DNA from: a virus
DNA length: 20,167 bases
Direction: 5' to 3' (one strand)
IMG/VR virus record: IMGVR_UViG_3300048549_000025
Coordinates: 1-20,167 of that record
Of the stretch, positions 12,789 to 20,167 are shown in pieces. The notes under the pieces were generated by a model that was given only the letters and a program-made list of their open reading frames with translations, ran no database searches and was not told the DNA's origin. Each line of letters begins with the position of its first letter. The first letter of the stretch is position 1. Both the position numbers and the translations under genes were made by a program.

Positions 12789-12964
12789 ATAGCGACCCAG
12801 ATGTTAGGTCGCTGTTAGTTATTGCAGAACGATTACATCTTACAATTCAACAAGTTCTTGATATGCCTGTTAGCCATTATAATCTTTGGTTAGCTTACTT
12901 GAAAAAAGAGCAAGAACAGTATAAAACAAGTCAATCACTAGCAGAAGCAAAGAAGTTTAAATAA
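12435..12964 (+). CDS. Tail assembly chaperone, frameshifted long form (gpGT-like)
   Basis: If the ribosome slips back one base at 12779-12785, reading continues V-D-S-D-P-D-V-R-S-L-L and ends at TAA 12962-12964, sharing one base with the tape measure start. This adds 59 residues to give 176 in total (frames 12435..12785 and 12785..12964). The extension has helices (LLVIAERLHLTIQQV, HYNLWLAYLKKEQEQYK), as expected for the T domain that recruits the tube protein in lambda-like systems. The extension has no ATG of its own early in the frame, which supports expression by frameshifting. Confidence 0.8.
12779..12815 (+). promoter_or_regulatory. Programmed -1 frameshift signal (A AAA AAG plus hairpin)
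   Basis: The heptamer A-AAA-AAG (12779-12785) is in the correct phase, followed at once by TAG. A 7-bp perfect stem (AGCGACC 12791-12797 with GGTCGCT 12807-12813, extendable to 9 bp by A-T and T-G pairs) with a 9-base loop starts 3 to 5 bases after the heptamer. This is a compact version of the dnaX-type site. I see no SD-like stimulator close upstream. Confidence 0.85.
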
Positions 12965-14826
12965 TGACACAAAAACTAAATATAGACATAGTAGCACGAG
13001 ATAAATCCAAACAGGCTTTAAATGGTGTTCAAAAATCTTTAGGAAGATTAAAAGATTCTGTATTCAATCTTAAAAATGCTTTTTTAGGCTTAGGTGCTGG
13101 GCTTGTTGTTAGAAATTTAGTTAATACAGGAAAACAATTAGAGAATTTAAGAACTAGATTAAAGTTCTTACTTAAAGATACAAACGAGGGTGCAAAGGCA
13201 TTTGAGAACATGACTAAGTTTGCATCTAAAGTGCCTTTCTCACTTGAGGAAATACAAGCTGGTGCTGGTATTCTTGCAACAGTAACAGATAATGCAGATG
13301 ACTTACAACAAATGTTAGAGATAACAGGTAATGTTGCGGCTGTAACAGGATTAGATTTTAGAACTGCTGGAGAACAAATACAAAGATCATTTAGTGCTGG
13401 TATAGGTGCGGCAGACTTATTTAGAGAAAAAGGTGTTAGAAATATGCTTGGCTTTAAAGCTGGTGCAACTGTATCTATTGAAGAAACAGTGGAAGCGTTT
13501 GAAAGAGTGTTTGGTAAAGAGGGTAGGTTTGGAAAAGCTACAGATGAATTAGCAAATACTTTTGAGGGAACTCTATCAATGATTGGAGATAAAGTTTTTA
13601 ATTTTAAGAAAGTATTATTAGAAGCTGGATTTTTTGAAGAACTTAAAAATCAATTTGGAGATTTAGATACATTTTTACAAAATAATGCAAAACAATTAGA
13701 CCAAATAGCAACAGCCATAGGAAAGAATTTAGCAAATGCAATAATTGGTGCTGTTAAATTAGGAAAAGATTTAGTTCCATTTTTAACAAAAGTTAAAGAT
13801 CAATTAGTAGGATTAAAAGAAACATTTGATACTTTACCAGCAGTAATGAAACAGGCTGGTATTATTGGTGCTTTAATGCTTGGTAAAAAAGGATTTTTAG
13901 GTTTAGCTTTAATTTTAAAAGCAATAGAAAAAGCAGATGAGTTTGGAGAAAAATTTGGCGATAAAGGAATAAAAGTAAAAATTGAACCATTTGAACATGA
14001 GTTATCAGGAAATAGTCAAATAGCTGAAAGAAATAAATTAATTAATGAAACTGCTACAGCCATAAAAAAAGCAACAGCAGAAGAAAAAAGATTAACAGAA
14101 GAATTTTTAAAAACTCAACAACCGATACATGATATTATTCACGATATGTCTATCGAGTTGCCATCAGCTTTTGAAAAAGCAAAAGGAGAAGCGTTTGATG
14201 GATTTAAAGAGGGCTTAACATCAGCACTTGATGTTTCAACATTTGATAGATTTAAAAAGGTAGGGGAAGATTCTTTAAAAGCGTTAAAAGATTCATTAAC
14301 TGATTTTATAATGACAGGTAAAATTAGTTTCCAATCTTTAAAAGAAGTTATTATAAGATCATTAGTTGAAGCGTTAGTAGGTTCGGCAGTTCAATCAGCT
14401 ATTAAAAAGGCTTCTGCATTATTTAAAATGGAAGCTATTAAAAAAGCTATGATTTCAGTTTATGAGGGTGCATTAAAAACTTTTGCTTCTATACCTTTTC
14501 CATTTAATATAGCGGCGACAGGGTTAGCCATTGGTGCTGGAATGAAACTTGTAGATAAAATTAAAGGATTTCAAAAAGGTGGTGCAGTATCAAAAGGTCA
14601 ACCAATTTTAGTTGGAGAAGGTGGTCCAGAATTATTTGTACCTAACCAAACAGGACAAATTACACAAAATGCTAGAGGAACAAATGGTGGTGCTACAACA
14701 GTTAATTTTAATATTAACACAGTAGATGCTTCTGGTTTTGAAGATTTACTATTTAGATCAAGAGGAACTATATCAGCATTAATTAATCAAGCTGTTAATG
14801 AACAAGGTAGAGAGGCAGTAGTATAA
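12964..14826 (+). CDS. Tail tape measure protein
   Basis: The 620-residue protein begins MTQKLNIDIVARDKSKQALN and is mainly helical, with small-residue-rich hydrophobic stretches (FLGLGAGLVV, 39-48; PFNIAATGLAIGAGMKLV, about 513-530) that may enter the host membrane on ejection. The C-terminus has the G-G-x-x-x-G-x-x-x-L-V-G-E-G-G-P-E motif (about 539-556), common to tape measure proteins. It sets tail length and moves out ahead of DNA. By the usual 0.15 nm per residue rule the tail would be of the order of 90 nm; this is an estimate. No lytic or peptidase domain is seen. It overlaps the chaperone extension and the distal tail gene by one base each. Confidence 0.9.
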   Translation: MTQKLNIDIVARDKSKQALNGVQKSLGRLKDSVFNLKNAFLGLGAGLVVRNLVNTGKQLENLRTRLKFLLKDTNEGAKAFENMTKFASKVPFSLEEIQAGAGILATVTDNADDLQQMLEITGNVAAVTGLDFRTAGEQIQRSFSAGIGAADLFREKGVRNMLGFKAGATVSIEETVEAFERVFGKEGRFGKATDELANTFEGTLSMIGDKVFNFKKVLLEAGFFEELKNQFGDLDTFLQNNAKQLDQIATAIGKNLANAIIGAVKLGKDLVPFLTKVKDQLVGLKETFDTLPAVMKQAGIIGALMLGKKGFLGLALILKAIEKADEFGEKFGDKGIKVKIEPFEHELSGNSQIAERNKLINETATAIKKATAEEKRLTEEFLKTQQPIHDIIHDMSIELPSAFEKAKGEAFDGFKEGLTSALDVSTFDRFKKVGEDSLKALKDSLTDFIMTGKISFQSLKEVIIRSLVEALVGSAVQSAIKKASALFKMEAIKKAMISVYEGALKTFASIPFPFNIAATGLAIGAGMKLVDKIKGFQKGGAVSKGQPILVGEGGPELFVPNQTGQITQNARGTNGGATTVNFNINTVDASGFEDLLFRSRGTISALINQAVNEQGREAVV

Positions 14827-15446
14827 TGTCAGGTGCTTTTCCAATATCAACTTCTGCGTTCTCAACAATGGGAATTAGATCATCTCAAAATACAATTATC
14901 TCATTAACAGATAGTGGTAAAAAATTATCAAGACAAATAGATGGTCAAAGATTTGGATTTACTGCAAAAATTATAACTGCAAAAAGAGATGAAGTTTATG
15001 GATTGCTAATGGCTTTTATAATGAAACAAAGATCAGGCAAAGAAAATTTTACAATAGTTCCACCAGAATTAAAAAATGCCAAAGGACATGAGAATGGAAC
15101 AGTACAAGTTGATGGCGTACACTCTGCTGGAGATACTACTATTGATATGGACGGATTTGCTCATGATGGCACAAAAAGATTTAAAGCTGGAGATTTTATA
15201 AAATTTGCTAACCATTCAAAAGTTTATATGGTAATTGAAGATGTTACAGCTTCAAGTAATTCAGCAACAGTTACAATAGAACCACCATTAGTATCTAGTC
15301 TAGCAGATGATGAGGTAGTAACTTATGATAATGTACCATTTACAGTATATTTAACAAATGATATTCAAGAATTTGGAACAGTAGGTGCTAACGCATCTGG
15401 AGATTTATTATATCAGTTTGAATTAGATGTTGAAGAAGCACTATAA
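14826..15446 (+). CDS. Distal tail / minor tail protein
   Basis: The 206-residue protein starts MSGAFPISTSAFSTMGIRSS and is strand-rich with TIISLTDSGKKLSRQIDGQR (24-43) and a C-terminal block FTVYLTNDIQEFGTVGANAS. It sits right after the tape measure, where siphovirus distal tail proteins (Dit-like) are encoded, and ends in E-L-D-V-E-E-A-L, a strand-type end seen in such proteins. A middle insertion (about 80-120; VDGVHSAGDTTIDMDGFAHD) resembles a small beta-sandwich inserted into the ring domain. No motif is decisive. It is probably the adaptor between tail tube and tip. Confidence 0.65.
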   Translation: MSGAFPISTSAFSTMGIRSSQNTIISLTDSGKKLSRQIDGQRFGFTAKIITAKRDEVYGLLMAFIMKQRSGKENFTIVPPELKNAKGHENGTVQVDGVHSAGDTTIDMDGFAHDGTKRFKAGDFIKFANHSKVYMVIEDVTASSNSATVTIEPPLVSSLADDEVVTYDNVPFTVYLTNDIQEFGTVGANASGDLLYQFELDVEEAL

Positions 15447-15677
15447 ATGACAAAATATTTAGTAAGGCATTATGTTACTGCTGACTTTCTCGCAGAAAAA
15501 GTAGTAGATGAATCTGAAATTGATTTAGAAAAAAACAATTTAAAACAAAATACTATTCCAGATGGAAGTTTTAGCTTTATTATGGTAGAACAAAGCGAAA
15601 AACTAATAAGAACAACCTACGAGAAATATGACGAGAGCCTTAACAACAGCAGTAAAGAACCAACTAGCAACAAATGA
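15447..15677 (+). CDS. 76-residue acidic/polar tail-region protein
   Basis: The frame begins immediately after the distal tail gene and overlaps the hub gene by 50 bases. The product has MTKYLVRHYVTADFLAEKVV, then a Glu/Asp/Lys-rich region, F-S-F-I-M-V-E-Q-S-E, and an Asn/Ser-rich tail. The long overlap with the DUF2163-like gene is unusual for this window and leaves its 3' end in doubt, but the first 60 codons look coding. No family recognised; a chaperone or small structural role at the tip is possible. Confidence 0.5.
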   Translation: MTKYLVRHYVTADFLAEKVVDESEIDLEKNNLKQNTIPDGSFSFIMVEQSEKLIRTTYEKYDESLNNSSKEPTSNK

Positions 15678-16191
15678 TATAAGACCAGTTCATCTTATTA
15701 ATATCGGTTTTAGTACTCCTATTAATTTAACTGATTGTTCTTTTCCTTTAACTTCTTCAATATCTGGTTCAGCAGTTACATATTCTGCAAGTGATTTTAT
15801 ATTAGATATATCTAGCTTTAATGAACAAACTGATATTACTAAAGGTACATTAAACCTAACTTTATCTGGTGCTAATACAGTTTATATTGCAGTTGTACTT
15901 AATGAGAATGTAATTAATAGTGATGTAACTATTTATAGAGGAATATTAAATAGTTCAAATACACTTATTGCAGACCCTATATTACTTTACAAAGGAACAA
16001 TTGAGGGTTTTGATATAAATGAAAACAAAACACAGAGTTTATTAAATTTAAAAATTGTATCTCATTGGGCAGACTTTGATAAAAAAGCTGGTCGTCAAAC
16101 AAATCATGCTTCTCAAAAAAGATTTTTTTCATCTGATAATGGTATGCAATATTCAGCAAAAGTTGTTAAAGAATTGAAATGGGGTAAATAA
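15628..16191 (+). CDS. DUF2163-like baseplate hub protein
   Basis: The 187-residue protein begins MTRALTTAVKNQLATNDIRP and has VHLINIGFSTPINLTDCSF, strand pairs with Y-S-A-S-D-F, then ITKGTLNLTLSGAN, and a C-terminal motif W-A-D-F-D-K-K-A-G-R...S-S-D-N-G-M-Q-Y-S. This order is like the DUF2163 tail proteins of alphaproteobacterial phages and gene transfer agents, which form a hub ring at the tail tip. In those systems DUF2163 precedes an NlpC/P60 peptidase and a large gpJ-type protein. Here the next gene is an HlyC-like protein instead. The protein is shorter than usual (often around 290), so it may be only the N-terminal part of the family. Confidence 0.65.
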   Translation: MTRALTTAVKNQLATNDIRPVHLINIGFSTPINLTDCSFPLTSSISGSAVTYSASDFILDISSFNEQTDITKGTLNLTLSGANTVYIAVVLNENVINSDVTIYRGILNSSNTLIADPILLYKGTIEGFDINENKTQSLLNLKIVSHWADFDKKAGRQTNHASQKRFFSSDNGMQYSAKVVKELKWGK

Positions 16192-16577
16192 TGAAAGATA
16201 TTATTTCACTTTATCGTAACTTTGATTTTTACAATTATTTAACAGATGAAGATTTAGAAAGTAACTTTGAGCCAAGTATAAAATTAAATCAGTACAATAA
16301 ACATTTTAAAGATAATAAACTAATAGGTTTTACTAATTGGGCTTTTCTATCAGATAGTAATTTACAAAAATTTAAAACAACAGGAATTATAGAACTATCA
16401 GAATGGAATAGTGGAAATAACCTTGTATTTGTATTTCTTATAGCTTTAAAAAATTTAAGAAATATTTTCTATTGGTGTATAAACAAATCTAAAGAATTTA
16501 TTAATATTAACAAAGACTTTACATGGTTAAGAATACAAGATGATAAAGTAAAAAGAATTATAACAAGGCGTATATAA
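16191..16577 (+). CDS. HlyC-like (toxin lysine-acyltransferase family) tail-region protein
   Basis: The 128-residue product matches HlyC across most of its length when compared from memory: PSIKLNQY (28-35; HlyC PAIRANQY), F-K-D-N-K-L-I-G-F-T-N-W-A-F-L-S (39-54; HlyC SWANLS) and EWNSG (71-75; HlyC DWTSG). HlyC moves a fatty acyl group from acyl-carrier protein to lysines of RTX toxins. In a gap-free alignment the residue facing HlyC His23 is Tyr14 and the one facing Asp92 is Phe82, so the known catalytic pair seems absent. It lies between the hub and gpJ-like genes, where comparable tails often have a peptidase. It may be a structural or modified-activity relative. Confidence 0.65.
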   Translation: MKDIISLYRNFDFYNYLTDEDLESNFEPSIKLNQYNKHFKDNKLIGFTNWAFLSDSNLQKFKTTGIIELSEWNSGNNLVFVFLIALKNLRNIFYWCINKSKEFININKDFTWLRIQDDKVKRIITRRI

Positions 16578-19486
16578 TGGGTGGTGTATTAAGAACTATA
16601 AAAAAAGTTGTTAAAAAAGTTGTAAAAACTGTTCTTAAAGTTGTCCAAAAAGCTATACCTTGGTTGAACCCATCATTTCCTAATTATCCAGAAAGTAATT
16701 TTGGAGATTCTCCAATGGATTCATATGAAAAAGGGCTTTTAATAAATAAACAATCTAATGACGCAAATATTCCTGTAATTTATGGAGAAAGATTAATCGG
16801 TGGAACTAGAGTATTTGTAGAAACTGGTGGAACTGGTACATTATCAAATAGATATTTATATGTTGCACTTGTTTTATCAGAGGGAGAAATAAATTCAGTC
16901 GAACAAATATATATAAACGATAGATTAATAAATTGGGACGGAGCATTAACTCATGGCTCAGTAAGAGCAACAACTCGTGGTTCTAAGAACTATTATATTA
17001 AAAGAAGTTATAAAGATTTTTCTTTAGTTCGAGCACAATGTTTTATGGGTAAAGAAAATCAAACTTCATCATCATTATTATCAGAAGCATCAGGGTGGGG
17101 TTCTAATCACAGATTAAGAGGACTTGCCTATATTGGTTTTAGATTTAGATATTGGAATGGTTATTGGGAACAAGGGATTCCAAGAATTAAAGTAAAAGTA
17201 AAAGGTAAAAAAGTAACAACTTATAATTCAAGTTTGGTTGAACAAACTCCATCTTTCTCTAATAATCCAGCTTGGTGTATTTTAGATTATTTGACAAATG
17301 AAAGGTATGGAAAAGGACTTGCAACAACAGATATTGATTTGCAAAGTTTTTATGATGCGTCTATCGTTTGTAACACTCAAGTAACTCCTTATAGTGGTGG
17401 TAGTAATATCCAAATTTTTGATACAAATTATGCCTTAGATACTGGTAGAAAAATAATTGAGAATTTAAGGGAAATGATTAAAGGTTGTAGAGGCTATCTT
17501 CCTTATACACAAGGTAAATATAAATTAATTATTGAAACAACAGGCACAGCTTCAATCACACTAACAGAAGATAATATTTTAGATGGATATGTATTGTCTA
17601 GCCCAGAAAAAAATTCAAGGTTTAATAGGGTTATCGCTTCATTTGTTAATAAAAGTAAAGACTATCAAATAGATCAAACTCAATGGCCACCTCGTAATGA
17701 TAGTGGGCTACCAAGTGCAGACCAATTTCAAAATATGAAAACAGAAGATGGTAATGTTTTATTAGAATTAAAAGCAGATTTTCCTAGCATAACATCAGTT
17801 TATCAAGCACAAGAAATGGCAGAAATTATTTTAAGAAGATCAAGACAAGCATTAGGATTACAATTAACTGCTGACTTTAATGCTTATGATCTAGCCATAG
17901 GGGATATTGTAAATATTACACACGCATCATTAGGTTTTAGTTCAAAACCATTTAGAGTTTTAGGAATAACTTTTAATGAAGAATATACTATTGACCTAAC
18001 TTTAATAGAACATTCAGATTCCATATATACTTGGGCTTCTAAAGATGAAGAAGAAGCAGAGCCAACAACAAACTTACCAGACCCATTTGATAGTACAATT
18101 GATTTAACTACTGTAGTTGGTTTTATGAATTTATCTGACACTATTGTTGAATATAATGATGGTGTAATAATAACAAAATTATTAATTGATTTATTACCAT
18201 TAAACGAATCATTTACTATTAACTCTGAAACAGGATTAGAAGATGACCCACCAGATACTTTCTATGAATATTTTGAAGTAGAAATATCAGAAGATGGAAC
18301 AAACTTTTCTTTAGTTGGCAGAGGAAATCAAGCAAGATTTGAAGTTTTAAATGTTAAAGATGATGTTACTTATACTGTAAGAGTTAGATATGTTAATATT
18401 GTTGGAGAATTTTCAGAATATATAACACAAACACATACCATAGTTGGTCAATCTGCACCACCAAGTAATGTTGAAAACTTTTCAATAAATGTTGTAGGAG
18501 ATCAAGCAATATTAAGTTGGGATGCAGTTACAGATTTAGACTTGTCTTATTATGTTATCAAACATAATTCTAATACTACTGGTGCTACTTGGATAAATTC
18601 TAAAACAATAATAGATAAAATTGGACGACCAGCAACTACTGTTACTGTTCCTTTTTCTAAAGGTACTTATTTAATTAAAGCAGAAGATAAGAGAGGAAAC
18701 CAATCACTTAAAGAAACTTTAATTGTTTCAACTATTGAAACACTTAATTACACATTAGAAACTACCATAAATGAACACACTGCATTTTCTGGTACTAAAA
18801 CAAACGTAGAAGTAGTTTCAAAAAATTCAGTTAATCATCTTGGTTTAACTGCAACAGGAACATTAGGTGTATCAACAACATCTGTTCCAAGTTCAGGTAC
18901 TTATGAATTTTCAAACACAATTACATTACCAGCAGTATTTAAAGCTAAATTTGAATCTAATGTTTTGCAAATTGTAGAAGATGTTGCTAATTACATTGAT
19001 GCTGGACGACCAGATAGCACAACTTTAATAGATAGTGGTTCTCCAGACCCTTTTGATGGCAAAACAGTTCAGAATAGTAACACAATATTACAAATATCTA
19101 CAAGTGATGATAATGTTACTTTTAGTGCTTTTAAAAATTTTACAACAGGAGAGTTTTCAGGTCGTTATTTTAAATTTAAGGCATTATTTACTTCTGCTGA
19201 TCAAGATTCAAGAACTCTAGTTAATACACTTTCTGTTACAGCTAGTTTAAAAGAAAAAATAGAATCAGGTGCAGATATATCTAGTGGAACAGGGGGCAAA
19301 GCAATTACTTATTCAAGTGCATTTAGATTAAATCCAGCAATTATAATTAGTGGTCAAAACATGGCAACAGGAGATTTTTACACAATCACAAATAAAAGCA
19401 CAACAGGATTTACTATTGAATTTTTTAATTCGTCTGGTACAAGTATAGACAGAACTTTTGATTTTCAAGCAAGAGGAACAGGATAA
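16577..19486 (+). CDS. Central tail tip / receptor-binding protein (gpJ-like)
   Basis: This is the largest gene, 969 residues. It starts with a Lys-rich amphipathic helix (MGGVLRTIKKVVKKVVKTVL, Lys at 9, 10, 13, 14, 17, 21, 25), then NIPVIYGERLIGGTRVF (62-78), the start of the gpJ-like hub. The middle part (about 250-490) contains strand-rich baseplate hub and OB-like parts. Fibronectin-type strands occur about 555-620 and 625-720 (PPSNVENFSINVVGDQAILS). The C-terminus (about 905-969) has FRLNPAIIISGQNMATGDFY. It likely forms the tip trimer that binds the host and opens the tail. It overlaps the HlyC-like gene by one base. Confidence 0.85.
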   Translation: MGGVLRTIKKVVKKVVKTVLKVVQKAIPWLNPSFPNYPESNFGDSPMDSYEKGLLINKQSNDANIPVIYGERLIGGTRVFVETGGTGTLSNRYLYVALVLSEGEINSVEQIYINDRLINWDGALTHGSVRATTRGSKNYYIKRSYKDFSLVRAQCFMGKENQTSSSLLSEASGWGSNHRLRGLAYIGFRFRYWNGYWEQGIPRIKVKVKGKKVTTYNSSLVEQTPSFSNNPAWCILDYLTNERYGKGLATTDIDLQSFYDASIVCNTQVTPYSGGSNIQIFDTNYALDTGRKIIENLREMIKGCRGYLPYTQGKYKLIIETTGTASITLTEDNILDGYVLSSPEKNSRFNRVIASFVNKSKDYQIDQTQWPPRNDSGLPSADQFQNMKTEDGNVLLELKADFPSITSVYQAQEMAEIILRRSRQALGLQLTADFNAYDLAIGDIVNITHASLGFSSKPFRVLGITFNEEYTIDLTLIEHSDSIYTWASKDEEEAEPTTNLPDPFDSTIDLTTVVGFMNLSDTIVEYNDGVIITKLLIDLLPLNESFTINSETGLEDDPPDTFYEYFEVEISEDGTNFSLVGRGNQARFEVLNVKDDVTYTVRVRYVNIVGEFSEYITQTHTIVGQSAPPSNVENFSINVVGDQAILSWDAVTDLDLSYYVIKHNSNTTGATWINSKTIIDKIGRPATTVTVPFSKGTYLIKAEDKRGNQSLKETLIVSTIETLNYTLETTINEHTAFSGTKTNVEVVSKNSVNHLGLTATGTLGVSTTSVPSSGTYEFSNTITLPAVFKAKFESNVLQIVEDVANYIDAGRPDSTTLIDSGSPDPFDGKTVQNSNTILQISTSDDNVTFSAFKNFTTGEFSGRYFKFKALFTSADQDSRTLVNTLSVTASLKEKIESGADISSGTGGKAITYSSAFRLNPAIIISGQNMATGDFYTITNKSTTGFTIEFFNSSGTSIDRTFDFQARGTG

Positions 19487-19489
19487 AAT

Positions 19490-19798
19490 ATGTCACAAGT
19501 AACACAGATAGCAGTTGATAACCAAACATTCGCAACTTTTAGAACTACTTTAAACAGTAGCTTAGACGCATTAAATACAGGTCATTTAGGTTCATCAAGA
19601 CCAAGTTCAGCAGTAGCTGGAACTATTTGGCTAGATAATTCTGCAACAGATACTATCGCTATGAAACTGTTTGATGGAACAGATGACTTAACATTATTTT
19701 CAGTAAATACATCAACTAACGCAATAACACTTCCTAATAATATTTCTATTACAGAAACTGACCCAAGTGCTATTCCATTTGCAATCGCTTTAGGATAA
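19490..19798 (+). CDS. Tail fibre-type protein with GTIWLD motif
   Basis: The 102-residue product begins MSQVTQIAVDNQTFATFRTT and has the motif G-T-I-W-L-D-N-S (44-51) typical of small tail fibre-type proteins with a 'GxxWxD' loop. The rest is strand-forming (AMKLFDGTDDLTLFSVNTST). Its ribosome site, AGGATAAAATATG, is repeated before the next gene. It follows the gpJ-like gene after 3 bases, as tail fibre or head-binding proteins do. The exact role (fibre tip, decoration) is unknown. Confidence 0.65.
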   Translation: MSQVTQIAVDNQTFATFRTTLNSSLDALNTGHLGSSRPSSAVAGTIWLDNSATDTIAMKLFDGTDDLTLFSVNTSTNAITLPNNISITETDPSAIPFAIALG

Positions 19799-19807
19799 AA
19801 GGATAAA
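19792..19807 (+). repeat. Tandem 8-base repeat at a start region (AGGATAAA x2)
   Basis: AGGATAAA occurs twice in direct succession, and the second copy forms the ribosome site before ATG 19810. The same AGGATAAAATATG block lies before ATG 19490. The first copy overlaps the last codons of the preceding gene (G-stop). A minor feature that supports local duplication of the fibre-gene leader. Confidence 0.7.
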
Positions 19808-19809
19808 AT

Positions 19810-20130
19810 ATGGCTAACAATTTTAATGACGCACAAATAAGTTTAACAGACGCAACTTTAACAGATGTTTATACTGCAAGTAATAAATCACTTGTTATTG
19901 CTGGTACTATTTCAAATACTACAACAACTTCAATTTTAGTTAGTTTAAAAAAATATGATAACTCAGCAACTGCTGGTAAATTTATATTTGAGAATGTTCC
20001 ATTACCTACAGGCTCATCTATTGAACTTCCTAAAATAGTTTTACAAGCAAGTGACAAGATTCAGGCTCAAAGCGATAGTGCTAGTGGTAATGCTGATGTT
20101 CACTTACAACTTTTAACAGATGTATCGTAA
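19810..20130 (+). CDS. Small beta-rich tail protein
   Basis: The 106-residue protein starts MANNFNDAQISLTDATLTDV and is Thr- and Ser-rich with strands (VYTASNKSLVIAGTISNTTT, ILVSLKKYDN, SSIELPKIVLQASDKIQAQS). It looks like a small beta-sandwich tail-associated protein; similar products follow gpJ-like genes in marine phages. No domain motif is decisive. It ends in TAATG, overlapping the next, cut gene by one base. Confidence 0.65.
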   Translation: MANNFNDAQISLTDATLTDVYTASNKSLVIAGTISNTTTTSILVSLKKYDNSATAGKFIFENVPLPTGSSIELPKIVLQASDKIQAQSDSASGNADVHLQLLTDVS

Positions 20131-20167
20131 TGAGTTATTTGGGCAACGCACCAGCTTTAGCATACAC
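20130..20167 (+). CDS. Start of the next tail fibre-type gene (partial)
   Basis: After the TAA at 20128-20130, an ATG at 20130 opens a frame reading M-S-Y-L-G-N-A-P-A-L-A-Y to the window edge. The MSYLGNAPALAY opening is common in phage tail fibre-type proteins of marine phages, in my recollection. Only 12 codons are visible; the one-base overlap with the previous stop supports a real start. Confidence 0.6.
   Translation, partial: MSYLGNAPALAY

Noticed and set aside
17884-18141. Minus-strand frame inside the gpJ-like gene
   Set aside because: It is entirely internal to a coding gene and shows no motif or start signal.
19035-19220. Plus-strand frame inside the gpJ-like gene
   Set aside because: It is a shadow in another frame of a clearly coding region, with Leu-rich low-complexity translation.
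14826-19486. NlpC/P60 or other peptidoglycan peptidase in the tail tip genes
   Set aside because: No Cys-His-His papain-like pattern or lysozyme motif was found in the hub, HlyC-like or gpJ-like products.
1-20167. CRISPR array, IS element, rRNA genes
   Set aside because: No regularly spaced repeats, transposase, terminal inverted repeats or rRNA-like blocks were seen.

Overview
The window is one contiguous, all plus-strand, AT-rich (roughly 30% G+C by eye) stretch of a tailed double-stranded DNA phage with a long non-contractile (siphovirus-type) tail. Genes are packed head to tail, with ATGA or TAATG overlaps and short AGGA/GGAG/AAAGAG-type ribosome sites. Several small proteins (such as the basic KVNFGD protein, the TM plus coiled-coil protein and the small secreted Cys protein) look like families I associate with marine phages of SAR11-type and related hosts. 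The host is therefore probably a low-G+C marine bacterium, possibly an alphaproteobacterium. This is inference: no host marker is present, and no integrase, repressor or rRNA gene is visible.

Layout: (1) 1-2611, end of the replication/DNA-metabolism region: a Ref-like HNH nuclease, a DUF1376/YdaU-like replication protein, a 44-residue coiled-coil ORF, a HExxH (ImmA/IrrE- or SprT-like) protein, a ParB-like protein and a Mom-like adenine-modifying enzyme. (2) 2606-2676, a tRNA-like cloverleaf ending in CCA with a very short D-arm region; its first six bases are the last six of the Mom-like gene. (3) 2715-5884, packaging: a small HTH terminase subunit, then about 1.6 kb of eight tiny genes (basic, Cys-rich, membrane and secreted proteins), then the large terminase. 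(4) 5886-9901, head: portal, SPP1 gp7/Mu F-like protein, scaffold and major capsid protein, followed by a 9-bp hairpin. (5) 9960-12425, connector and tail-tube genes, including a 40-residue Trp-rich membrane peptide. (6) 12435-14826, tail chaperone with a textbook -1 frameshift site (A AAA AAG plus hairpin), then the tape measure. (7) 14826-20167, tail tip: distal tail protein, small acidic protein, DUF2163-like hub protein, an HlyC (toxin lysine-acyltransferase)-like protein, a large gpJ-like central tip protein and three small tail-fibre-type genes, the last cut by the window edge.

Working model: the phage modifies its DNA with the Mom-like enzyme, packages it with TerS/TerL through the portal into a scaffold-assembled HK97-fold head, and builds a tail of fixed length on the tape measure. 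The most interesting items are the tRNA-like element next to terS, the HlyC-like protein in the position where many comparable tails carry a cell-wall peptidase (with both positions that align to HlyC His23 and Asp92 apparently substituted), the cassette of small membrane proteins between the terminase genes, and the complete frameshift signal.
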